Below, piece by piece: positions 27,160 through 34,674 of a stretch of DNA of 64,000 nucleotides; within the stretch, counting starts at the first letter, position 1, and each line of letters starts with the position of its first letter. A program made the position numbers and the translations under genes. Origin of the DNA: Hydractinia symbiolongicarpus (lineage: Eukaryota; Cnidaria; Hydrozoa; Anthoathecata; Hydractiniidae); the NCBI RefSeq assembly GCF_029227915.1, contig NC_079875.1:992001-1056000 (forward strand), given 5' to 3'. The notes under the pieces are model-generated. The model had not been told where the DNA came from. It searched no databases and saw nothing but the letters and a program-made list of their open reading frames with translations.

Positions 27160-30000
27160 CGTTGGAGTGGAGAAAAAATAATTTAAAAAATCGTTCGGAA
27201 AATGAGTTTACTCCCTGGGTACTTTCTTTGTATACTTTTGACTATACGGGCCGAGTTCGGGGTTTACGGGAAATGGCGGGTTTTCGTTTGCCGGTGATTA
27301 AACTTCTTTTATTTAGCGTCTCATCAAAAATGAAAACATTTTTAAAAAATACAAGTCTCATGCGTTGTAGTGGTGAAAAAATAATTTAAAAAATTGTTCG
27401 GAAAATGAGTTTACTCCCTGGGTAATTTTTTGTATACTTTTGACTATACGGGCCGAATCCGGGGTTTACGGGAAATGGCTGGTTTTCGTTTGCCGGCGAT
27501 TTAACTTCTTTTATTCAGCGTCTCATCAAAAATGAAAACATTTTTAAAAACTATAAGTCTCATGGGTTTTAGTGGTGAAATAATAATTTAAAAAATCGTT
27601 CGGGAAATGAGTTTACTCACTGGGTACTTTCTTTGTATATTTTCACTATACGGGCCGAGTCCAGGATTTACGGGAAATCGCAGGTTTTCGTTTGCCGGCG
27701 ATTAAACTTCTTTTATTCAGCGTCTCATCGAAAATGAAAACATTTTTAAAAACTACAAGTCTTATGCGTTTTAGTGGTGAAAAAATAATTTAAAAAATCG
27801 TTCGGGAAACGAGTTTACTCCCTGGGTACTTTCTTTGTATACTTTTGACTATACGGGCCAAGCCGGAATTTACGGGAAATCGCGGGTTTTTGTTTGCCGG
27901 CGATTAAACTTCTTTTATTCAGCGTTTCATCAAAATTGAAAACATTTTTAAAAACTACAAGTCTTATGCGATTTAGTGGTGAAAAAATAATTTAAAAAAT
28001 CGCTCGGGAAATTAGTTTACTCCCTGGGTACTTTCTTTGTATACTTTTGACTATACGGGTCGAGTCCGCGGTTTACGGGAAATGGCGGGTTTTTGTTTGC
28101 CGGCGATTAAACTTCTTTTATTCAGCGTCTCATCAAAAATGAAAACATTTTTGAAAACTACAAGTCTCATGCGTCTTAGTGGTGAAAAGATAATTTAAAA
28201 AATCGTTTTGGAAATGAGTTTACTCACAGGGTACTTTCTTTGTATACATTCGACTATACGGGCCAAGCCCTGGATTTACGGGAAATCGCGGGTTTTCGTT
28301 TGCCGGCGATTAAACTTCTTTTATTCAGCGTCTCATCAAAAATGAAAACATTTTCAAAAACTACAAGTCTCATGGGCTTTAGTGGTGAAATAATAATTTA
28401 AAAAATCGTTTGGGAAATGAGTTTACTCCCTGGTTACTTTCTTTGTATACTTTTGACTATACGGGCCGAGTCCAGGATTTACGGGAAATCGCAGGTTTTC
28501 GTTTGCCGGCGATTAAACTTCTTTTATTCAGCGTCTCATCAAAAATGAAAACATTTTTAAAAACTACAAGTCTCATGCGTTTTAGTGGTAAAAAAGTAAT
28601 TTAAAAAATCGTTCGGGAAATGAGTTTACTCCCTGGGTACTTTCTTTGTATACATTCGACTATACGGGCCAAGCCCCGGATTTACGGGAAAACGCGGGAT
28701 TTCGTTTGCCGGCGATTAAACCTCTTTCATTAAGCGTCTCATCAAAAATGAAAACATTTTTGAAAACTACAAGTCTCATGCGTTTTAGTGGTGAAAAAAT
28801 AATTTAAAAAATCGTTCGGGAAATGAGTTTACTCCCTGGGTACTTTCTTTGTATACTTTTGACTATACGGGCCGAGTCCGGGATTTACGGAAAATCGCGG
28901 ATTTTCGTTTGCCGGCAATTAAACTTCTTTTATTCAGCGTCCCATCAAATATGAAAATATTTTTGAAAACTACAAGTGTCATGCGTTTAGTGGTAAAAAA
29001 ATAATATAAAAAATCGTTCGGGAAATGAGTTTACACCCTGGGTACTTTCTTTGTATACTTTTGACTATACGGGTCGAGTCCGGGGTTTACGGGAAATGGC
29101 GGGTTTTCGTTTGCCAGCGATTATACTTCTTTCATTAACCGTCTCATCAAAAATGAAAACATTTTTGAAAACTACAAGTCTCATGCGTTTTAGTGGTGAA
29201 AAGATAATTTAAAAAATCGTTTTGGAAATGAGTTTACTCACAGGGTACTTTCTTTGTATACATTCGACTATACGGGCCAAGCCCGGGATTTACGGGAAAT
29301 CGCGGGTTTTCGTTTGCCGGCGATTAAACTTCTTTCATTAACCGTCTCATCAAAAATGAAAACATTTTTGAAAACTACAAGTCTCATGCGTTTTAGTGGT
29401 GAAAAAAAAAATTAAAAAATCGTTCAGGAAATGAGTTTACTCCCTGGGTACTTTCTTTGTATACTTTGGACTATACGGGCCGAGTCCGGGATTTACGGGA
29501 AATCGCGGATTTTCGTTTGAGGGCGATTAAACTTCTTTTATTCAGCGTCTCATCAAAAATGAAAACATTTTTGAAAACTACAAGTCTCATGCGTTGGAGT
29601 GGAGAAAAAATAATTTAAAAAATCGTTCGGAAAATGAGTTTACTCCCTGGGTACTTTCTTTGAATACTTTTGACTATACGGGCCGAGTTCGGGGTTTACG
29701 GGAAATGGCGAGTTTTCGTTTGCCGGCGATTAAACTTCTTTTATTTAGCGTCTCATCAAAAATGAAAACATTTTTAAAAACTACAAGTCTCATGCGTTGT
29801 AGTGGTAAAAAAATAATTTAAAAAATAGTTCGGAAAATGAGTTTACTCCCTGGGTAATTTTTTGTATACTTTTGACTATACGGGCCGAGTCCGGGGTTTA
29901 CGGGAAATGGCGGGTTTTCGTTTGCCGGCGATTTAACTTCTTTTATTCAGCGTCTCATCAAAAATGAAAACATTTTTAAAAACTACAAGTCTTATGCGAT
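27160..30000 (+). repeat. 12-monomer duplication (about 2432 bp shift)
   Basis: The unusual GCGTTGGAGTGGAGAAAAAATAATT monomer junction occurs at 27160 and 29592, and the neighbouring GTTCGGGG and TGGGTAATTTTTTG monomers follow in both places. The 2432 bp shift is 12 monomers. The stretch between is more diverged than in the other duplications, so the limits are uncertain. Confidence 0.6.
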
Positions 30001-30789
30001 TTAGTGGTGAAAAAATAATTTAAAAAATCGCTCGGGAAATTAGTTTACTCCCTGGGTACTTTCTTTGTATACTTTTGACTATACGGGTCGAGTCCGGGGT
30101 TTACGGGAAATGGCGGGTTTTCGTTTGCCGGCGATTAAACTTCTTTTATTCAGCGTCTCATCAAAAATGAAAACATTTTTGAAAACTACAAGTCTCATGC
30201 GTTTTAGTGGTGAAAAGATAATTTAAAAAATCGTTTTGGAAATGAGTTTACTCACAGGGTACTTTCTTTGTATACATTCGACTATACGGGCCAAGCCCTG
30301 GATTTACGGGAAATCGCGGGTTTTCGTTTGCTGGCGATTAAACCACTTTCATTAAACGTCTCATCAAAAATGAAAACATTTCTGAAAACTACAAGTCTCA
30401 TGCGTTTTATTGGTGAAAAAATAATTTAAAAAATCGTTCGGGAAATGAGTTTACTCACAGGGTACTTTCTTTGTATACATTAGACTATACGAGCCAAGCC
30501 CGGGATTTACGGGAAATCGCGGGTTTTCGTTTGCCGGCGATTAAACTTCTTTCATTAACCGTCTCATCAAAAATGAAAACATTTTTGAAAACTACAAGTC
30601 TCATGCGTTTTAGTGGTGAAAAAAAAAATAAAAAATCGTTCGGGAAATGAGCTTACTCCCTGGGTACTTTCTTTGTATACATTCGACTATACGGGCCAAG
30701 CTCGGGATTTACGGGAATTCGCGGGATTTCGTTTGCCGGCGATTAAACCTCTTTCATTAAGCGTCTCAGCAATCAATATAGAAAGAGTT

Positions 30790-31020
30790 GCGGAGAGGTT
30801 GCCAAGGCAAAGGCATTAAGCACGGCAAGGAAAGGGCAAAGGCAGGCAAGGAAACAGGAAGAGGAATCAGGAAGGCAGGGGTGGGTAAGGCATGGTAGGC
30901 ACAGGCATGGGAGGCACAGGCAAGAACATAGTAGGCAGGCACCAGAAAAGGCATAGGAAGGGTAGGCAAAGAAAGGCACGGTCAGTGCTGGCAAGGAAAT
31001 GGAACAGCAAGGCGGGGGTG
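30790..31020 (+). repeat. Purine-rich degenerate GGCA/AAGG tract
   Basis: The plus strand is strongly G+A rich, made of irregular GGCAAGG, AGGCA and GGCACAGG words with almost no T. It looks like a decayed microsatellite or minisatellite. Open frames on both strands here are low-complexity (Pro/Leu/Ala-rich on the minus strand) and are not credible proteins. The following 31021-31560 holds no gene that I can see. Confidence 0.7.
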
Positions 31021-31047
31021 CATGACTTTAATAGAAAATATCCACCT

Positions 31048-31518
31048 TACAACTCAAAGATTGTGTATACTCAATATATCTAAGATAAGTATCATATTAG
31101 TCCAGGAGTATAGAAAGTATTGAGGTGCAAATATTTCAAATTCAATATCTCAAAAAAAGTCTCAAATTTATCTCAGGTCAATATACAGTGAATCATGTTA
31201 GCAGAATTATGTGCCATTACAAGTATTTAAACAATCGGTCATAACGCCATATGATTTTTTGATAAATCTGAGATTAACTTGATTCCAATGACAACAACAT
31301 TAAAAAGTCAAGATATGGAAATAATCAGAGAAGTCCACGAGAAAGGCAAAAAAAATTTAAAAAACGTCTTTTTTAGTTTCTTGTGCCTACCAGGTATTTC
31401 AACACAAAACTTTTTACCATAAAGTGATAAATCTATTACAAAAAACAAAGCACTTTTGGGCTCTATAAATGAAAGTGATAAATGTATGCAACTCCCCCCC
31501 CTCTACAACTCAAAGATT
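31048..31518 (+). repeat. Short direct repeat TACAACTCAAAGATT
   Basis: The 15-mer TACAACTCAAAGATT is present at 31048-31062 and 31504-31518, each preceded by a C-rich stretch (TCCACCT and CCCCCCCCTC, the latter with eight C at 31494-31501). A second echo, AAAGTGATAAAT, occurs twice at about 31420 and 31470. The region between is AT-rich with no gene seen. Confidence 0.5.
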
Positions 31519-31572
31519 ACCTATTATATGAAAGCCTGGTTGTTGTAGGTGCAAGATAATTATGTTTTTCCT

Positions 31573-31641
31573 AGCCCTGTCCAGGATTCGAACCTGGATT
31601 TCTCATTTGCATGAGTGTCATAGCCATTAGACCAGCAGGGC
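31573..31641 (-). tRNA. tRNA-like gene or pseudogene, 69 nt
   Basis: Read on the minus strand, the ends GCCCTGC and ACAGGGC pair at six of seven positions (the last pair is C-A). An A-box-like TGGTCTAATGG and a perfect T arm, CCAGG-TTCGAAT-CCTGG, which includes a B-box GGTTCGAATCC, are present, as is a 3-bp D stem GTC/GAC. The anticodon arm is abnormal. CTCAT/ATGAG would close a loop of only four bases, and no 7-base loop with a good stem fits, so the unit is about 3 nt short. TGCAA could hold a GCA (Cys) anticodon, but this is not secure. No T-run terminator follows. Best reading: a tRNA pseudogene or the head of a tRNA-derived SINE. Confidence 0.6.
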
Positions 31642-31645
31642 ATAA

Positions 31646-31660
31646 ATATATATATATATA
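31646..31660. repeat. (AT)n microsatellite
   Basis: A 15-base alternating AT run lies five bases upstream of the 5' end of the tRNA-like unit. Confidence 0.8.
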
Positions 31661-31737
31661 CAAAACTTTACAGGTGAACATTATATACACTTAAGAATTT
31701 ACAGCACACAGCCTAGTTAATTAACCTTTTGAGAAAT

Positions 31738-32856
31738 GCTGATTAAGCCACAAGTAACTGTGTTACCTGGCGTAAAACGCTTGGTAGAACAGTTATTACA
31801 AATTGAAAACTGTACCACACATTCAGGTGGAGCGCCTTAGTACAGATGTGCAGTATATCGTAAATCGAGTGAAACACACAACATTTAAGGTGTTTCGGAT
31901 GTAATTATATTTATCCTTTAGCTTGAATAAAAACACAATTTACATATTGTGCCATGTCATAGCAAAAACAGTCAGCAAACCTTTTTTATTTTTCACAAAA
32001 TGTTCCCGGTAAAACTTAAAATATATGTACTTTAATCTGTGGTGCGTCATTAGTATAGGTAAAAAAACCCTTTCAAAAAACTTTAGCACAACTTCTGTTA
32101 AATAGAAACACAGGTAATAGCTTGTCGTTAACACTAGGCTGAGTGATTAGTACAGATATACTGTGGCGCACATATACGTTTCAACATAATATCCCTTTCC
32201 GAAAAATATCCTAACTTTGGTTCAAATAAACAGACAGTAAACACCCTGTTGTTATCCTACACAGCTAAAACAGTCATTCAGCAATTTTATTTTGTGGAAA
32301 AGTTTTTGTAACATTTAAAAATAAAAACACAGTTTAAAACCTGTTATTACACTCCTAAAGCAAAAAGAATCCTGCAATAGTTTATGGGAAAAGTTCTTGT
32401 GCAAGATAAAACATTAATCGTGAAATCGGATAGCCATAATACATTTTTCCAAAAAACTTTACTGCAACTTCGGTTACCCTGCATGACAATAAAAAATTCT
32501 TATTTCCAACTGAGCAGAAACTTTAAAATAATAGCAATTAATTAGACTATTGAGAAATTAAATAAGAAATACATGTTTCAATACATGTTGATGATTGCAC
32601 GAGAACAGCTTGTCAGAATTTAAAAAGCCTCTTAACAGAAAACGTAGACGTTGATGTTAAAGTTAGAATTTAAAATGCCTGGGTAATAACAAATGCAGAT
32701 GTTAAAAAATTAAATAATAAAACAGGTATGTTGCACATCCATATAGGTTTAATACCATTTCAAACCAGACATAATCAACATTCAATGTGGCACAGTTTAC
32801 AAAACGTATAAATCGCGCCAGGTGTTATAGTTACTTGTGACTAAACCAGATTAGCT
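31738..32856. repeat. Diverged inverted repeat arms, about 1.1 kb apart
   Basis: The arm at about 31738-31830 is related to the reverse complement of about 32776-32856. The best core is 31749-31772 against 32816-32839, 20 of 24 identical, with CACAAGTAACT and ACCTGGCG intact. A second stretch, AACTGTACCACA near 31809, matches AACTGTGCCACA on the other strand near 32790. The arms suggest an old inverted-end element or two opposed copies of a dispersed repeat. The interval contains no recognisable transposase, and I see no gene in it. Confidence 0.5.
32089..32425 (+). repeat. Dispersed repeat, copy 1 (uninterrupted)
   Basis: About 335 bp starting at AACTTCTGTTAAATA. It shares with 32858-33800 the order ACACAGGTAA, GGCTGAGTGATT, CAAATAAACAGACAGT, CCTGTT.TTATCCTAC, CAGCTAAAAC, AAAAATAAAAA.ACAG and CCTGCAATA. 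It holds no open frame of note. Because it lacks the transposon, it shows what the second copy looked like before insertion. A still more diverged echo may precede it at about 31835-31985 (TTAGTACAGAT, AAAAACAGTCAGCAAA). Confidence 0.75.
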
Positions 32857-32857
32857 T

Positions 32858-33800
32858 AAACTTCTGTTAAATAAAAACACAGGTAACAGCTTGTTGTTAA
32901 CACAGGGCTGAGTGATTTGTACAGGTAGCGTATGATCCGCCAACTCCGTGAATCCGATAACTCTGTGAAACTGCTTTCGAAGCCTACAACAACTTACCAC
33001 AGCTCTGTCTACCATTTTTAATGAATGAATTCGATTCAGGGGGTTTGATACTACCACTTAATCATTTTAGGGGTGTCGGAACTCCCGCATGACAAAAATT
33101 TGGCGGTAAGTTCAGCTGGCTACACCTTTTTGTGATTTTCAAGTCAAGCGCGACGGTGGTCATTTTTGATATATATTGTTATCTCAGTTAATTGATTATA
33201 ATTATGGTCATGTTATATATAACTTTTCTGAGGGTCCAATGATTTGAGAATGTTTTCTAATGAATATTTTAATTTTTAAAATATTTTTGCTAGTCATCAG
33301 AAAGCAAACGTGTTTTTCAAATTTGACGGAGTTGAAGGATCCATCACCGCATTATCGGATGATAGTATATGTCGTATCCGGCTTATTTGTCCACAAATAA
33401 ATGTTTTTTTTTCTTGTCATACCCCCCGAACGGTCCGCGACAGATAGCGCTACGATAATAAAAGTTTGAAATAACTGATATGTTGACGATATGGATATAA
33501 GAACGTTAAATGTGTTTTTTTCACGGAGTTGGCGGATCATACGCTATACTGTTTCGCACATACGTTTCGGCACAATACCCATTTCTAAAAAACTATCCTA
33601 ACTTTAGTTCAAACAAACAGACAGTTAACAACCTGTTCTTATCCTACGCAGCTAAAACAATTTTATATACTTTGTGGAAAATTTTGTAAGATTTAAAAAT
33701 AAAAATACAGTTTATAACCTGTTTTTACCTTCTCTAAGCAAAAAAACCCTGCAATATTTAATGGAAAAAGTTTCTGTTAAAGATTAAAAATTAAACACGG
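32858..33800 (+). repeat. Dispersed repeat, copy 2, split by a MITE
   Basis: The left part is 32858-32927 and the right part is 33545-about 33800. Joined across the transposon, the order of words matches copy 1 at 32089-32425, with many substitutions. GTACAGGTA before the element and TATACTGT after it correspond to the continuous GTACAGATATACTGT in copy 1. Confidence 0.75.
32928..33544. mobile_element. 617-bp MITE with 25-bp perfect terminal inverted repeats
   Basis: The ends at 32928-32952 and 33520-33544 are perfect inverted repeats of 25 bp, beginning GCGTATGATCCGCCAACTCC. The dinucleotide TA flanks both sides (32926-32927 and 33545-33546). The related uninterrupted repeat at 32089-32425 has a single TA at this point, which confirms the limits. 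TA duplication fits the Tc1/mariner or a related superfamily. There is no transposase, so it is non-autonomous. Subterminal echoes are AACTCYGTGAA twice at the left end (32942-32952 and 32959-32969), GACGGAGTTGAAGGAT at 33325-33340 resembling the right end, and ATCCGATAA (32952-32960) inverted at 33352-33360. The interior is AT-rich. Confidence 0.88.
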
Positions 33801-33844
33801 CACTATGATTGAGTGTATTATCTCACTCACTGTGTAGTATATGT

Positions 33845-34033
33845 AGAGCTATAGCTAGCTATAGCCAGAAAATCTATTTCTTTGTAGCTAGCTAGTTTTA
33901 TACTAGCCATTATGATATTGCTTGATCTTTTTTATGCTATTAGCTAGCTAGCTCTTCAATTCAAGTAGCTCTAGCTAGCTATTTAAGTTCTATTATTATT
34001 CCAGCTCAGTCAGTAGTTTTATGCTAGCTAGCC
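33845..34033. repeat. Degenerate TAGC/AGCT tetranucleotide tract
   Basis: Clusters of TAGCTAGC (self-complementary) recur near 33853, 33885, 33941, 33972 and 34023, with AT-rich spacers. It resembles an eroded (TAGC)n microsatellite, and because the unit is palindromic it can form hairpins. No gene is seen. Confidence 0.75.
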
Positions 34034-34051
34034 TTAGGTGTGAGTGAGAAT

Positions 34052-34080
34052 AAGAAAGGGTTCATTACATACCCTTTCTT
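34052..34080. other. 10-bp hairpin AAGAAAGGGT/ACCCTTTCTT
   Basis: A perfect 10-bp stem at 34052-34061 and 34071-34080 closes a 9-base loop TCATTACAT. It stands alone between the TAGC tract and AT-rich sequence. No T-run or coding sequence is attached, so a terminator role is not supported. It could be the residue of a small palindromic element. Confidence 0.55.
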
Positions 34081-34084
34081 TCTT

Positions 34085-34500
34085 CGCTTTCTTGAACATA
34101 ACAAGCCCTTTCGTCAATTGCGATATGGCTTAGATTGAGTTTGAGGCGCTATGTGTCCGAAAAAATGTCATGTGATGTTAGTAAAAGTGATTTATGTATC
34201 ACGTGGCTAAAAAGTGTAGGCAGATTTAACCTAAACTGGAAACGGCACCATTTACGCTTGGTACCATATTTAAAAAACAACAAAAACTCCATCGCCGTGC
34301 TAAAAACATGTTGTCTCGCTCACTAGGAAAATGTACTTAAGAATGACCATATGAAATCACTGGGAGACTGGGCCCCAAAACGAAAGATTTTTGATATTTT
34401 TGATGTATAGGGGGACGGGGCGCGGAAATCGTATAGAAATCCTATATACTTTCCACCGTGCTTACTTTTTCTTTCATATTTGGCTAATTTAATGAGGAAA
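34085..34500. other. Unassigned non-repetitive stretch
   Basis: No supportable gene. The longest plus-strand open frame (34135-34326) opens with TTG, has no recognisable motif, and is not near a plausible partner. The only composition change is a short GGGGGACGGGGCGCGG run at about 34410. Confidence 0.5.
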
Positions 34501-34504
34501 TGGG

Positions 34505-34549
34505 CTCCGCTACGCTCCGGGCGCTGACGCGCCCTCCGCTACTCTCCGC
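34505..34549. repeat. GC-rich hairpin with flanking 15-bp repeats at block end
   Basis: Stem GGGCGC (34519-34524) and GCGCCC (34529-34534) has a TGAC loop. CTCCGCTACGCTCCG (34505-34519) and CTCCGCTACTCTCCG (34534-34548) flank it as a direct repeat with one mismatch. The composition is far more GC-rich than its surroundings, and the structure ends exactly where the satellite resumes, so it probably marks the end of the inserted segment. Confidence 0.7.
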
Positions 34550-34674
34550 AAAAATGAAAACATTTTTGAAAACTACAAGTCTCATGCGTTTTAGTGGTGA
34601 AAAAATAATTTAAAAAATCGTTCGGAAAATGAGTTTACTCCCTGGGTACTTTCTTTGTATACATTCGACTATAC

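Larger units (their letters stand above)
1..30768 (+). repeat. 203-bp satellite array, left arm
   Basis: Head-to-tail array of one monomer of 202-203 bp, all copies in one orientation. The anchor GGGAAATGAGTTTAC recurs at about every 203 bp, for example at 441, 643, 2467, 2670, 11587 and 11790. Monomers differ by substitutions and 1-3 bp indels, and by which of two linked variant sets they carry (CATTCGAC with CATTAAGCG, or CTTTTGAC with ATTCAGCG). The array ends inside a monomer, just after GCGTCTCA at 30768, where unrelated sequence begins. No gene interrupts it. The reading frame that recurs in each monomer lacks an ATG start in most copies and does not continue across monomers, because 203 is not a multiple of three. 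I do not recognise the family. A centromeric or heterochromatic role is inference only. Confidence 0.97.
30769..34549. other. 3.78 kb non-satellite block interrupting the array
   Basis: This unrelated, mostly AT-rich sequence sits between the two arms. The left arm stops at GCGTCTCA and the right arm resumes at CAAAAATG. In an intact monomer these are separated by one T only, so the block lies within a single monomer. It carries a low-complexity tract, a tRNA-like unit, repeats, a MITE and a GC-rich end, but no gene I can support. The octamer GCGGAGAG at 30790-30797 recurs inverted (CTCTCCGC) at 34542-34549, exactly at the right limit. No long terminal repeat, transposase or target duplication is visible for the block as a whole. 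Confidence 0.85.

Noticed and set aside
1-30768. CRISPR array
   Set aside because: Repeats of 203 bp are directly adjacent with no unique spacers and no cas genes.
30766-30994. Two overlapping minus-strand open frames
   Set aside because: They lie in the purine-rich low-complexity tract and encode biased Pro/Leu/Ala/Cys sequence with no domain.
33352-33540. 62-codon minus-strand open frame inside the MITE
   Set aside because: It overlaps the terminal inverted repeat and shows no transposase motif.
34135-34326. 63-codon plus-strand open frame
   Set aside because: TTG start, no recognisable motif, no supporting context, and of a length expected by chance.
30769-34549. The block as a Helitron (hairpin near right end, insertion between A and T)
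   Set aside because: The left end does not start with TC, the right end does not finish with CTRR, a base of the target is missing, and there is no Rep/helicase coding.
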